Assembly: GCA_018676275.1 (NCBI GenBank)
Contig: JABHFC010000098.1
Span: forward strand, 1 to 40,161
Origin: Gammaproteobacteria bacterium
GTDB lineage: Bacteria; Pseudomonadota; Gammaproteobacteria; Eutrophobiales; Eutrophobiaceae
Direction: 5' to 3'
DNA: 40,161 nt
Part shown: in pieces, positions 1 through 9,447 of the stretch
How the letters are laid out: each line of letters opens with the position of its first letter
How positions within the stretch are numbered: the stretch's first letter is position 1
Notes under the pieces: generated by a model
Database searches by the model: none
Seen by the model: the letters and a program-made list of their open reading frames with translations, nothing else
What the model was told of the DNA's origin: nothing
Position numbers and translations under genes: made by a program

Positions 1-2282
1 ATCTGATACAGACCAACCAGACGTACCTTGCTCATAATAATCGGTGTGACCAGAAGGTTCGCAAAGATGGAAAACAGCATTGTTGCGGCAGCTAATGCAC
101 CAAACTGTGCAACAACCGTAAAATTGGAAAATAACAGAACGCCAAAACCCAGAGATAAAGCCAGGCTTGATACGATTAGCGGTGTGGCCTCTTCCTGGAC
201 AGCAATATAGACAGCTTCTTTGTAATTCGACGTTCGCCTGCAAAGTTCATTATAACGTGCGAGTAAATGTATGGTGCCATCGACTGCTATACCGATAGCG
301 ATGACAGCGACCATTGCAGTTCCCGGGTTTAATGAAATATCCAGTAGTCCCATGATGCCGAACATAAGTGCGATTGGAATAATTGCCGGCACCAGGGCTA
401 TCAAGCCACCCTTAAACGAGGTAAACATTGCTGACATGATAATGAAGATCAATGTCAGCAATATCGCCAGGGCTTTAATCTGCGCCACCATCAGGTTTTC
501 AGCGGCAGAATTCACCATCAGATTTTCACCAATGATATGTGCTTTCATCTCCGGACCAATGATGTGTTTAACCGTATCTTCGAGTTCCTCTATGTAGCTG
601 TTCAGTGTGTGTGAATCACTGACATTGTGACGAACGACAATATTCGCGCGACTGTAATCGTGACTAACATAACTATCAAGATCACTGCGGTGAAAAAACA
701 TCAGGTACTGGGCAACCAGTTGTCGTGTTTTCGGCAATGATAATTCGGCAAAATCACCTCTAAATTCCCTGTTCACGAAAGCAAGATGATCTGCCAGGGA
801 GATGCTTCGATCAAACACACCCTGTTTTTTCATGAAATCCTGAATTTGTTTCAGCTTTTCAATGTTTTTTGGATCATGAAAAGAATTTTTCGTTTTTGTT
901 TCCAGGGTAATAAAGAAAATCTTGATACCGGCAAGATCTTCATGAATACGCTTTGTATCCTGAATTAAGGGCCTGTCGCTGGGAAAATAGGATAAAGGAT
1001 CATTCGTGACATAAAGTGTTGAGGCCTGGTAAATGAAAAACAGGCAAAGCAGAGTCGTTCCAATCAAAATTGCACCCGGGAAACGATCTTGGGAATAGCG
1101 GAAACTCTTGATTACCCTATCAGGAATACTGCTGCGTGTTTCATCGCTGTCTAATTGGCGAGCCTGGTTTGGTCCGAATATTGACAGGATCAAAGGAACC
1201 ACCAGTATCGTGATGATGCCGTTGGCAAGCATGGCAAAAGTAGAAGCTATCGCGAAGTGCTGGATCAAGCCAATATCACTAAACATATTACTGGCAAAGC
1301 CCAGGGATGTAGTCAATACAGTCAACATTAATGGTAAACCAATATGACTGGCCATGTATTCGATTGCTTCTTTGCGCGGTTCCTTTTCAGCTGTGGATAA
1401 ACCACGGAAGAATGCTGACATTAAATGTGTGTCTTCAGTCGAGCCGATCACAATTATTAATGACGGTAACATTGCACTGAGAATATTTAGCGGAATTCCG
1501 GTCCAGCCTAGCATGCCAAATGTCCAGACAATGGTAAGTGTAGATGTTGCCAATGGAATAAAAGCAGACAAACCTCTACGCATAAAAAATAAAATGGCGA
1601 GTACCAGTATTAAACCTGACAAAGGACCGAGAAGAACGAAGTCCTCGTACAAACTCTTTTTCAATTCAGCATTAATACGTGGTGAACCAACCTGTGTCAT
1701 ATGCTCAAAGCCTGAGCGGTGTTCGCTCAGCAAGGACTCCATCGCATCAAACATGGTACGACTGAAGTTCTTTTCATCATTAGTATTTTCTACTGCAACT
1801 ATCATTGCAGTAACGCTGCCATCGTCAGAAAAGAAATTGCCCTGATAAAGCGGATTCGCCATGGCATTTTGCTTTGCTATTTGCGCTTCTTCATCCGTTT
1901 GTGGTGCATCGCGCAGAACCGGCTTTGTATCAACTTTGCCGTCTTTTCCATCAATGGTATGCAGGCTATAAAGACTATCGACCCGGCTAACGTTAGGGAT
2001 TTGTTCCAGATCTTCGTGTAGTTTTTGTAGCCTGCCCAGCTTCGCCGGGGTCCATAACTGGCTATCCTTGATATAAATTATTGTCTTGTTATCGGTACCA
2101 AATTCACCAGCAACACGTTGATAGATTAACCTTCCCGGATCATTTGCTGGTATTAAACTGTCAACACCAGTGTCTATTTCCAGTTTGGGCAAACCTCCAG
2201 CGAAGAATAAAGTAACAATCAGAAGTGCAAGAAAAACACCCTTACGATCATTGCAACCGAGCATGAATAATTTGGTAATCAT
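1..2282 (-). CDS. RND superfamily exporter, HAE3/MMPL type (3' end outside window)
   Basis: I translated this minus-strand frame by hand. It opens with MITKLFMLGC and stays open for about 760 codons to the left edge, so the C-terminus is missing. There is an N-terminal membrane helix (about residues 14-30) and a large periplasmic loop carrying the motif GVDSLIPANDPGR. A helix bundle follows (about 215-385), then another single helix near 400-417, a second periplasmic loop, and a second bundle from about 597 onward. This duplicated layout is that of the HAE3/MMPL (Patched-like) branch of RND transporters, which move hydrophobic or lipid-like molecules using the proton gradient. The ATG overlaps the stop of the LolA-like gene as ATGA, so translation is probably coupled. 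Its place behind pqiABC suggests a lipid or hydrophobe substrate, which is inference. Confidence 0.88.
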   Translation of the reverse strand, partial: MITKLFMLGCNDRKGVFLALLIVTLFFAGGLPKLEIDTGVDSLIPANDPGRLIYQRVAGEFGTDNKTIIYIKDSQLWTPAKLGRLQKLHEDLEQIPNVSRVDSLYSLHTIDGKDGKVDTKPVLRDAPQTDEEAQIAKQNAMANPLYQGNFFSDDGSVTAMIVAVENTNDEKNFSRTMFDAMESLLSEHRSGFEHMTQVGSPRINAELKKSLYEDFVLLGPLSGLILVLAILFFMRRGLSAFIPLATSTLTIVWTFGMLGWTGIPLNILSAMLPSLIIVIGSTEDTHLMSAFFRGLSTAEKEPRKEAIEYMASHIGLPLMLTVLTTSLGFASNMFSDIGLIQHFAIASTFAMLANGIITILVVPLILSIFGPNQARQLDSDETRSSIPDRVIKSFRYSQDRFPGAILIGTTLLCLFFIYQASTLYVTNDPLSYFPSDRPLIQDTKRIHEDLAGIKIFFITLETKTKNSFHDPKNIEKLKQIQDFMKKQGVFDRSISLADHLAFVNREFRGDFAELSLPKTRQLVAQYLMFFHRSDLDSYVSHDYSRANIVVRHNVSDSHTLNSYIEELEDTVKHIIGPEMKAHIIGENLMVNSAAENLMVAQIKALAILLTLIFIIMSAMFTSFKGGLIALVPAIIPIALMFGIMGLLDISLNPGTAMVAVIAIGIAVDGTIHLLARYNELCRRTSNYKEAVYIAVQEEATPLIVSSLALSLGFGVLLFSNFTVVAQFGALAAATMLFSIFANLLVTPIIMSKVRLVGLYQ

Positions 2283-3196
2283 GGCTGCACCATTACCTCA
2301 TCATCTAGTTGAGATAGCTGTTCTTCATTATTAACGGACATGACCACTTCTTCTTCAGCCTCTGTTTCATCATCCATGTCTTCTGGTGGAATATAAGGAT
2401 GATTTTGATAAAGCCATTCTGCTGTGAATATTTCCGCTGGCACATAGTCATGAGAAAAAAGTCTACGTGTAACTTTAAGCAATGACTGATGTTGCTCCTT
2501 GATATCCTCTATCAAGATCATGCCCGACCGCCACATATCTCCATCCACCGCTCTGATATCGTGATGACTTTGACGCTTGTGTACCCGACCATGACTATCA
2601 TAGTGCTCAGTCTGACTAATAAAAAAGTTGTCCTGGCGCACAAAGTGACGTCGTAGAGGTTTAGTTAAATTTACATCTTCGTTCAAACCATGCACATCAA
2701 TAGTAAAATACTGCATATTCCTGATTGTTCTGTTTTGTCGTCTTGTATATTGATAATCAGACAATTTTTCTCCAATAATATTTTCGACAGAAAAGTCAGT
2801 CCCCAGGAAATTTCCGTCACTGCTTTCACCTTTACTTTCGATAAGTTGCTCGGCGAACGCTGGCAAATATATTGACTTGGTCATAACTCCCAATGGGTCC
2901 CGTGTAGCCAATACAGCTACACCCCTTATTTCATGCGGAAAATCAAACACCAGCATGAATTTGGCCGTTCCATCTTCTTCCACTCTTGAATAACGATGTG
3001 CTTTTCGAGTATCTCGTTTACCATTGCGATCACTCATTACCATTGACTGCTCTTCGTAAACGTATGGGTATTGCTGGTGACGATTGTAGACCTCTTCCAT
3101 TATTTCCCGACCATTCAATTCCATTGACGACTCTGCATAGGCTAGCGAAGAAATTGCCGTCACTAAGAATAGAGGAATATGGAAAAATAGTTTCAT
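2279..3196 (-). CDS. LolA-like periplasmic outer membrane lipoprotein-sorting family protein
   Basis: A 305-residue protein that opens with a clean Sec signal peptide (MKLFFHIPLFLV, ending SLAYA|ESS), so it is predicted to be periplasmic. The body resembles the beta-rich LolA-like proteins annotated as outer membrane lipoprotein-sorting protein (COG2834/PF17131 type), for example in FDFPHEIRGVAVLATRDP and in the region around residues 95-220. Such proteins often neighbour HAE3/MMPL RND exporters and probably carry a hydrophobic ligand across the periplasm. A longer in-frame start exists at 3280, but it lies inside pqiC and would bury the signal peptide. The chosen ATG at 3196 has a GGGAG ribosome site and sits 4 nt after the pqiC stop. 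The C-terminus (about 275-305) is very acidic. It overlaps the RND gene by 4 nt. Confidence 0.8.
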   Translation of the reverse strand: MKLFFHIPLFLVTAISSLAYAESSMELNGREIMEEVYNRHQQYPYVYEEQSMVMSDRNGKRDTRKAHRYSRVEEDGTAKFMLVFDFPHEIRGVAVLATRDPLGVMTKSIYLPAFAEQLIESKGESSDGNFLGTDFSVENIIGEKLSDYQYTRRQNRTIRNMQYFTIDVHGLNEDVNLTKPLRRHFVRQDNFFISQTEHYDSHGRVHKRQSHHDIRAVDGDMWRSGMILIEDIKEQHQSLLKVTRRLFSHDYVPAEIFTAEWLYQNHPYIPPEDMDDETEAEEEVVMSVNNEEQLSQLDDEVMVQP

Positions 3197-3200
3197 TAGT

Positions 3201-3830
3201 CTATTGCTCTCCCTCCAGCGCAAGGATGCTGGAAGATATCTGATCACAAAGCCCGGCAAAAAGATCCTGCATGTCAGCAACTATTTGATCGTAGTCGCCA
3301 TCGTCAATATCGGAGTCACTTTGTAACGATGCATGGTACATACCCAGTTCTTCTTCGTCGGCATTACTCAGTTGCCATCGTGCTGAAAGCTGAACTCTAC
3401 CATCGTCATCTAGTTCGAATTTACCCATATGCACCTGAACCCGATAGTCCGGTAGGGTCGCAGAGCGATTCAATGGTGAGCCAATATCAATCGTGGATAA
3501 CCTGATCGCCAGATTAACAGCCAGAGTTCGCAAAAGATTTTTGCGCAGGTTACCACCCCACTGATTGCGTTCAGAAAAATGCAGACGATTATCGCCATTA
3601 CGCGTGACTATCTGGAAGCGTTCCAGGTACCTTGGTATATGCAGGTCAATGAGTTCAATTGCCAACTGGTTTTCTGTATCAATCTCGGGAGCATTCGCTT
3701 CAACGGCATCAATAAGATAATAATTCACGCCATTCTTTGATCCGCTGCCAAAGCAACCGGTCAATAATGCACATACCGTAATCAACAATAAAACCGGCAA
3801 TAAAGAAATTGATTTGTGATTATTCATCAT
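3201..3830 (-). CDS. pqiC: PqiC-family ABC-type transport auxiliary lipoprotein
   Basis: A 209-residue lipoprotein. The signal peptide ends in the lipobox LLTGC, with Cys26 as the predicted lipidated residue. The motif NYYLIDA shortly after the lipobox and the general layout fit the PqiC/YmbA family (PF03886). In E. coli PqiC forms an outer membrane lipoprotein ring that docks on the PqiB needle; this comes from family knowledge and is not visible here. The start overlaps the pqiB stop as TAATG. Two adjacent Met codons occur (3830 and 3827), and the first is used because of the overlap. Position in the operon makes the assignment much firmer than sequence alone. Confidence 0.85.
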   Translation of the reverse strand: MMNNHKSISLLPVLLLITVCALLTGCFGSGSKNGVNYYLIDAVEANAPEIDTENQLAIELIDLHIPRYLERFQIVTRNGDNRLHFSERNQWGGNLRKNLLRTLAVNLAIRLSTIDIGSPLNRSATLPDYRVQVHMGKFELDDDGRVQLSARWQLSNADEEELGMYHASLQSDSDIDDGDYDQIVADMQDLFAGLCDQISSSILALEGEQ

Positions 3831-5476
3831 TATTCCTCTTCAATATCCTTGCCGAATATTAATGACTGTGGGTTACGTTCCAGAGTTTCGACCAGAGCGC
3901 GGATAGAACGTGCGGTTTCTTCCAGCTCAGCACTGAGCTTGATGACGTTATACTGTAAGGGTGAATTAGGCTTGAGAACCCGATTTGTCAAAGTTAGAGT
4001 CTCTTCCAGTTTTTCCAAAGCGACATGACCCGCATTAATGGCTTCTTTCAGATTAGACTCATCAACTTTTCGCATTATGCTGCGGAAAGATTCCAGCGAG
4101 TCCTGCAGATCGGAAACTATCACCGGAATTTCCGGATTATTGATAACCTTGTTAGCCCCCCTCAGGGTAGATAACAATTCCGAACCAATTTCTTCGATTT
4201 CCAGCCCATCCAGCTTGGCAACAAATCGTTCGACGGATGCTGTAATTGCATCAAAGTTGGAGGCGGGAATGGTGGGTAATTCCGGAACCCTGGTGTCAGT
4301 TCCACTAAGCAATACTTCTGTATCAGGATGCATATCCAACTCAATAAACAATTGCCCGGTTAATAAACTACCGGTACGCAACTGCGCCCTGAGTCCACGT
4401 TCCACTAACACGTTCATTACATGATAGGGAGAATCCTGCTCATCACCATCACTGGCAATAATTCTTTCCGGTTCAATTTCAATAAGAACGGGTATACGAA
4501 ATGTTGTGTCCTTACTTTCAAACTCCAGTCGGATATCCAGTACAGAGCCAATTTTAATACCTTTAAATTCAACCGGTGCCCCGATACTCAAACCACGTAC
4601 CGAGCTATCGAAAAAGACAATGAAATTAATCTTCTTGGTGTAAGAGTATTCCTTAATAGTTGTGTAATCGTCGAAAAGCGTAAACACGAGATCTTCTTCA
4701 TATTCGGTAACTGGTTCCAGTGTTGCCGGTGTTTCAAACGCGATACCACCGAACACTAACGAAGCCACTGATTCCATTTCCATCTTGAAACCATCAGCAC
4801 CCATCGTTACTTCCATGCCACTGACATTCCAGAATCGGGTATTACCGCGTATTAACTGATCAAACGGTTCTTTTATGAATGCGTGTATAAAAACACTTTT
4901 GCGATCTGTACCAAGCTCATGACCGAGCACCTCGCCGGCTTCCATACCCTGGTAATAAATCGGTGAGCCGGTATCAATTGAGCCCAGTCTCCCCGAGATC
5001 AGGGAAATACGCTTGCCGGCTTCATTAGCGGTGACCACCGGTGCCTTTTCAAGACCAACAAAATGTGATTGTGGCGCCCCCGGACCCGGCTCGATTTCGA
5101 TATAGGCGCCGGAGATCAAAGTGCTTAGTCCAGACACGCCCTTTAAACCGAATTGAGGCTTAACCACCCAGAAACGGGTATTACGACGCAGGAAATGATC
5201 AGTGCCCTTATCGAACTCGCCTGATATCAAAACATGTGACAAGTCATCGCTAAACCGAATTTGCTCAACCATGCCAATAGAGACGTTCTTATACTTTATT
5301 TTAGTTTTACCAACCTCAATACCTTCAGCTGTTTTGAAACTGATGCTCGCCTTGGGACCCTGTTCGGATAATGTCTTTACTACCAACCAGCCACCAACAA
5401 TGACGGTAATCAGAGGTATTAACCAGACCATTGATGGGCCTGATCGTTTGCTCACATGTGGATTAGAGACTTGCAT
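3830..5476 (-). CDS. pqiB: PqiB, MCE-domain intermembrane lipid transport protein
   Basis: A 548-residue protein with one N-terminal membrane anchor (about 17-34) followed by three MCE modules (about 42-135, 155-250 and 283-395). Repeated signatures include the stretches around FKTAEGIEVGKTKIKYKNV and PVEFKGIKIGSVLDIRLE, and the RRNTRFWVV/RGNTRFWNV pair. The C-terminal 100 residues are helical and probably coiled coil. This matches PqiB, whose stacked MCE rings and helical needle form a hydrophobic conduit across the periplasm between the inner membrane partner PqiA and the outer membrane lipoprotein PqiC. It overlaps pqiA and pqiC by one base each (TAATG), implying coupled translation. The length is close to E. 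coli PqiB. Confidence 0.95.
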   Translation of the reverse strand: MQVSNPHVSKRSGPSMVWLIPLITVIVGGWLVVKTLSEQGPKASISFKTAEGIEVGKTKIKYKNVSIGMVEQIRFSDDLSHVLISGEFDKGTDHFLRRNTRFWVVKPQFGLKGVSGLSTLISGAYIEIEPGPGAPQSHFVGLEKAPVVTANEAGKRISLISGRLGSIDTGSPIYYQGMEAGEVLGHELGTDRKSVFIHAFIKEPFDQLIRGNTRFWNVSGMEVTMGADGFKMEMESVASLVFGGIAFETPATLEPVTEYEEDLVFTLFDDYTTIKEYSYTKKINFIVFFDSSVRGLSIGAPVEFKGIKIGSVLDIRLEFESKDTTFRIPVLIEIEPERIIASDGDEQDSPYHVMNVLVERGLRAQLRTGSLLTGQLFIELDMHPDTEVLLSGTDTRVPELPTIPASNFDAITASVERFVAKLDGLEIEEIGSELLSTLRGANKVINNPEIPVIVSDLQDSLESFRSIMRKVDESNLKEAINAGHVALEKLEETLTLTNRVLKPNSPLQYNVIKLSAELEETARSIRALVETLERNPQSLIFGKDIEEE

Positions 5477-6720
5477 TATAGTGTCTGATCGTTTTCTCTT
5501 ACGTTATCCCAAATAAGTCGGGGATCAAAATGATGTGCGGCAAACATCGTCACCACCACTACTCCTGCAAAGAACGAGGCTCCGATACCAGGGCGAATAG
5601 TTGAAAGGGCATCAAGACTAACCAGCGCCGACAACAAACCCACCAGGAATATATCCACCATCGACCATGCGCCGACCACTTCAGTGATGCGATATAACAT
5701 GGTGCGATCTTTTGGCCGCCAGAGAGATTTTCTCTGCACCGATAACAAAAGGTAACTGAGCACAATGAGCTTCATGACCGGCACGACAATACTGGCAACA
5801 AAAACTATCATGGCTAAACCCCACATACCAGAGTGGATCAAATGTACCACTCCGCTAAGGATTGTACTGGGTTCACCCTGACCAAAACGTATTACTGTCA
5901 TTACCGGGTAGAGATTAGCGGGAATAATCAAAACAACCGCCGCCATCAATAGAGCCCAGGTCGCTTCGATACTGTTGTGCTTGCGATGATGCAGCGGTGT
6001 CGCGCATCGCGGGCAATGCTGTTGATGGCCTTGCTCTTCACTGAGCAAGCCACAGGTATGACAGTTAAGATATATTGCATCAGGATTCAAATCGGATTCG
6101 TTCGGATTTGAATGAGGTGTAAGTGACCAAAGTACTTTTGGATCAAAATTCGTTCTGGCGGCAGCAAAGATAATCAACAAGGCACAAAGGGCAAAAAATG
6201 AGGTGCCGATAATGACATTCGCGATATCCTGTAATTTAACTATGGCAATCAATACACCCAACATAAACACGCTAACCAGACTCCAGGGTGTGATCATATT
6301 GATAACGCGATAAATCGGACCCATGCCTGCCGGGACATAGCCCAGTCGCACGGATACCAGCAAATACAGCATTCCGACTATTGCTATAAAAGGAAACCCG
6401 ATGCTGGTGAAGAAAATTATTAAGCCCAGATCTCCCATGCCCATCTCGTACATGGCCCAACCACCAGACATCAGTACATTCTCCACAACCCGGCCACCAA
6501 GAGTTAATGATAGAAAGGGAAAACTATTGGCCAGCAATAACAGTATGAGAGCAGTGAAATAAAGAGCCAGGCTACGGTTGAGGGAATCGGGGATGTGTCT
6601 ATACAAGAGGGAACCACAGAAGTCACAGCTCGCCTTGGCGCCCACTGGTATTGGTATATATCGATGCAGATGATCGCACTCGTGACAAGCGCTGAGCTCA
6701 CCCGCCGAAACATCAGACAT
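5476..6720 (-). CDS. pqiA: PqiA, integral membrane partner of PqiB
   Basis: A 414-residue membrane protein built from two repeated units. Each unit begins with a rubredoxin-like zinc-ribbon of paired cysteines (C12/C15 with C32/C35, and C220/C223 with C236/C239) followed by about four transmembrane helices. This is the PqiA/LetA architecture (paraquat-inducible protein A, two PF04403 domains). In characterised systems it sits in the inner membrane and feeds lipids to the MCE protein. A GGGGA ribosome site lies about 7 nt before the ATG. It is the first gene of the five-gene minus-strand operon. The paraquat-inducible name comes from E. coli and says nothing about regulation here. Confidence 0.95.
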   Translation of the reverse strand: MSDVSAGELSACHECDHLHRYIPIPVGAKASCDFCGSLLYRHIPDSLNRSLALYFTALILLLLANSFPFLSLTLGGRVVENVLMSGGWAMYEMGMGDLGLIIFFTSIGFPFIAIVGMLYLLVSVRLGYVPAGMGPIYRVINMITPWSLVSVFMLGVLIAIVKLQDIANVIIGTSFFALCALLIIFAAARTNFDPKVLWSLTPHSNPNESDLNPDAIYLNCHTCGLLSEEQGHQQHCPRCATPLHHRKHNSIEATWALLMAAVVLIIPANLYPVMTVIRFGQGEPSTILSGVVHLIHSGMWGLAMIVFVASIVVPVMKLIVLSYLLLSVQRKSLWRPKDRTMLYRITEVVGAWSMVDIFLVGLLSALVSLDALSTIRPGIGASFFAGVVVVTMFAAHHFDPRLIWDNVRENDQTL

Positions 6721-6802
6721 TTTTAATCCCCGGAATTGTTCTTATAATTTTTAGTAATACCGCAACAAGATTCTGCCTGTATAAGAACCAGAAGCCAAGC
6801 AA

Positions 6803-6808
6803 ATTATA
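6803..6808 (-). promoter_or_regulatory. Possible -10 element for the pqiA operon
   Basis: A perfect TATAAT is read on the minus strand about 80 nt before the pqiA ATG. No good -35 lies at the right distance: CAGAGT is at 17 nt and TAGACA at 21 nt. Treat this as a weak candidate. The rest of the 6721-6894 gap shows no hairpin terminator for the patatin gene upstream. Confidence 0.3.
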
Positions 6809-6894
6809 GGCCGACAAATGCTGAAACTCTGTCTAATAGAGCAACTTACGACTCAAAATTGAATATTTACAGGGATAGCTGATAATTTACCGTT

Positions 6895-8043
6895 TTACTC
6901 ACTTTCTTCTTCAAAAAAAGCATTTATTTCATCCATGCGCGTCTCTGCATCCCTGTAGCCCAGGGCCATTAGTTCTGAAATATAATCCTGTTGAAACATC
7001 ACCATACTTAACAAATCATTCGATCGTGTTTCCTTTGTACCCAGACCACGCGTCATAAAGCGAAATGCTGGTGGTAAATTCGGCTCGAATTGATTAGCCA
7101 TTTCGCCAAGATTCCTGGAAGGTCGCAACAATAATAATTTGACTGGTTCCAAATCATGATCCTGTGGCTCAGCATGAGCCTCAATCAGTGAATTGATCCG
7201 TTCAAGCCGCAGCGCATCATTATCAAAAACATCAAGAAAAATAGCATTGAACATGGAGCCGACCACTTGTGCCGGGGGGGGATAGTCATCGATCATGTCG
7301 ACAGCCTGTTCTTCCGGGGTGGGTAAATAGCGGGTTGATATAGCCAGTATTCGCCGCGCGCCAATATGAATCGCAGGTGACAGGGGCGCCGTCAAACGAA
7401 TGCCACCGTCTCCATACCACTCTCCTTTAACTTGCACAGCAGGAAAAAATAGAGGAAGTGAAGCCGAGGCCATAATATGTTCTACCTGAATATCAGACAT
7501 GACACTTTCTCGGTGTGCCCTCTCCCAGTGTTTAACATCCTCACCATGCACCCAGGTAATTGACTGACCTGTCGAATAACTGGAAGCGGTGATCGCGATT
7601 CCTTTCAATTCCCCACTGGCGATATTGGACTCAATACCTTTTAAACAACCATGTTCAGCTCGAAAGATGCGCTCTAGAAACTCTCTAAGCGGTTCGGTAT
7701 CGACCATGGCGCGGACCTTAACCTGTTTCGAAGCCCTGCCCATAATCAGACGTACAGCCCACCCACCTACATGCATCAGTATTGATGGAGCGTCCACTCT
7801 GAAAACATGATCAATTGTTAATCCGGCCCAGATATTGGCAAGATTTTCGATTCTGCTTTCAAAACTGCCGCTTTCATTTGCCAGGTAAGCTGCGTTGATA
7901 GCGCCTGCTGATACTCCGGTAATTATGGGAAAGCGGATTTCCTTATGATGATGTGCGAGACCACGCAAAAAGCCAACCTGATAAGCAGCACGTGCACCGC
8001 CGCCGCTCATTACCAGACCAAGATCATCGCCCTTAATATTCAT
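6895..8043 (-). CDS. Patatin-like phospholipase family protein
   Basis: A 382-residue protein with the complete catalytic signature of bacterial patatin-like serine hydrolases. It has the oxyanion-hole motif SGGGAR (residues 13-18), the nucleophile elbow GVSAG with Ser45, and the dyad Asp in GDGG (Asp212). It therefore probably hydrolyses acyl esters of phospholipids or other lipids. No signal peptide or clear membrane helix is seen, so it is likely cytoplasmic or peripheral. It resembles the RssA/NTE-type group, but the C-terminal third (about 270-382) is not diagnostic. It lies about 170 nt upstream of the pqi operon on the same strand, so independent transcription or readthrough are both possible. 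The ATG at 8043 lacks a strong ribosome site. Confidence 0.88.
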   Translation of the reverse strand: MNIKGDDLGLVMSGGGARAAYQVGFLRGLAHHHKEIRFPIITGVSAGAINAAYLANESGSFESRIENLANIWAGLTIDHVFRVDAPSILMHVGGWAVRLIMGRASKQVKVRAMVDTEPLREFLERIFRAEHGCLKGIESNIASGELKGIAITASSYSTGQSITWVHGEDVKHWERAHRESVMSDIQVEHIMASASLPLFFPAVQVKGEWYGDGGIRLTAPLSPAIHIGARRILAISTRYLPTPEEQAVDMIDDYPPPAQVVGSMFNAIFLDVFDNDALRLERINSLIEAHAEPQDHDLEPVKLLLLRPSRNLGEMANQFEPNLPPAFRFMTRGLGTKETRSNDLLSMVMFQQDYISELMALGYRDAETRMDEINAFFEEESE

Positions 8044-8135
8044 TCTTATCGATCAAGATTAATTTCAGTGTTGTCATTATGCCTCTAAAACAAATCGTTC
8101 GCCTGTCTCACTAAAAGTTACTCTCCAATAAATAT

Positions 8136-9365
8136 CTAAATTATATCGCTTATAAATTGAATGCCTTTGACCAAAACAAAAGCAGAGCTCGCCATAAAAG
8201 CAATTAATGATACCCAGGCTGGAAATACTATTATTCCTTCAGGTGAAGGGTCTCGACTTTTGATTCGCCAGAGTGCCAGACTAACAATAGAAAATACCGT
8301 TAGTAAAATAAGTGATGTCGCTTCAGCCAGAGTCGCCAGGCTTCCTAACAACGCCAATATCATTACTATTATTGATGCAATAAGCGTGGCATAGACAGGT
8401 GTTCGTGTTCGCTGATTTACTCTGGACAGGAAAGAGGGTAATTGATTATTGCTACTCAGGCCATAGAGGACACGCGAGGCCATAATTATTTGTATAAGGG
8501 CGCCGTTTATAATTGCGAACAAACCAATAACACTGATTAATACAGCATTCTTCCCTGTGTAATGCTCATAGAGTAAAGCAAGCGGTGCCTCACTTTTAAC
8601 AAGGGTTTCCATTGGTAAACCCAAAACCGTCACTGTCATTATCACCAGATACAATACTGTTGTGATACCTAGAGTTAAAAGGATCGCAAGAGGTAAGTTG
8701 CGCCTTACATTTTTTACCTCCTCGGCAACATTAACCATGTCTTCAAAACCAATGAAGGCGTAGAACGCGAGAATTGCACCGGCAAAAAGTACGCCCCCAT
8801 CTGCGGTGCTGAAAGACGGAATAAATTGAGGCCATTGTTCAGGAAGCTGGGTAAAGGCGTCACGGCTCACAATAATCACTAAAATAAGTCCGCCAATTTC
8901 TATCACTGTGATCAATGCAGCTATGGTGACGGATTCAGCAATACCCCACACAGCAATAACGAACAAAACAGATGTGATTACAATGATGATGAGAACTCTG
9001 TCGACTACAAAGAATTCATGAAAATAACCCACGAATCCGTTAACCAGGGCAGCAGCCGAAACAACGCCCGCGAATGCAACAGCCAGGCCAATAACGGTAG
9101 CAAGACTTGTGGATGAAAAGCCATTTTCTACATACACAGCCTCTCCGGCCGCACGCGGGAACCTTGCTGATAGCTCAGCGAAGGCCATACCAATCAAAAT
9201 TGCCATAATGGATGCCAGCAGAAAGGATGCCGGAGCCAGATACCCTGCCACTGCTGCGAGTTCGCCAACCAGAGCATATATACCTGCTCCCACTGTCGTG
9301 CCAAGACCATAGAGCACCATCATGGGTAAGGACAGGCTACGTTTCAGGGCAGTATTTTCTGGCAT
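8136..9365 (-). CDS. APC superfamily amino acid permease
   Basis: A 409-residue, strongly hydrophobic protein with roughly 12 predicted membrane helices. It begins with the typical APC signature GLGTTVGAGIYALVG (about residues 22-36), the unwound-helix substrate region of this fold, and contains FYAFIGFEDMVN in the helix 6 region and EEVKNVRRNLP just after. These are hallmarks of the COG0531 amino acid/polyamine transporters. The substrate cannot be read from sequence. It is a stand-alone gene between the patatin gene and the divergent DUF6116-like gene, with no obvious terminator downstream. A palindrome lies 36 nt upstream of its start. Confidence 0.88.
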   Translation of the reverse strand: MPENTALKRSLSLPMMVLYGLGTTVGAGIYALVGELAAVAGYLAPASFLLASIMAILIGMAFAELSARFPRAAGEAVYVENGFSSTSLATVIGLAVAFAGVVSAAALVNGFVGYFHEFFVVDRVLIIIVITSVLFVIAVWGIAESVTIAALITVIEIGGLILVIIVSRDAFTQLPEQWPQFIPSFSTADGGVLFAGAILAFYAFIGFEDMVNVAEEVKNVRRNLPLAILLTLGITTVLYLVIMTVTVLGLPMETLVKSEAPLALLYEHYTGKNAVLISVIGLFAIINGALIQIIMASRVLYGLSSNNQLPSFLSRVNQRTRTPVYATLIASIIVMILALLGSLATLAEATSLILLTVFSIVSLALWRIKSRDPSPEGIIVFPAWVSLIAFMASSAFVLVKGIQFISDII

Positions 9366-9400
9366 AGCATATTTATATCAGGAACACTCTCATAATTCCT

Positions 9401-9416
9401 TTTTATAGTTATAAAA
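9401..9416. repeat. Palindrome between divergent genes, possible operator
   Basis: TTTTATA and TATAAAA form perfect 7-bp arms around a central GT. The site lies in the 97-nt gap between the amino acid permease (minus) and the DUF6116-like gene (plus). Its position fits an operator or a promoter overlap. AT-rich palindromes also arise by chance, so function is inference. Confidence 0.35.
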
Positions 9417-9447
9417 GACCTTCAATATCAATTTTTCTGTCTCTATT

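Noticed and set aside
271..1845. Several plus-strand open frames in the first 2 kb (for example 271-597 and 1354-1845)
   Set aside because: They are antisense to the RND exporter, which reads open on the minus strand for the whole length with membrane helices in family-typical places.
3197..3280. N-terminal extension of the LolA-like protein to 3280
   Set aside because: It overlaps pqiC and would place 28 non-hydrophobic-start residues before an evident signal peptide with its own ribosome site.
4038..4424. A 128-codon open frame on the plus strand
   Set aside because: It is antisense to pqiB, rich in Ser and Asn from complementary codons, and has no ribosome site.
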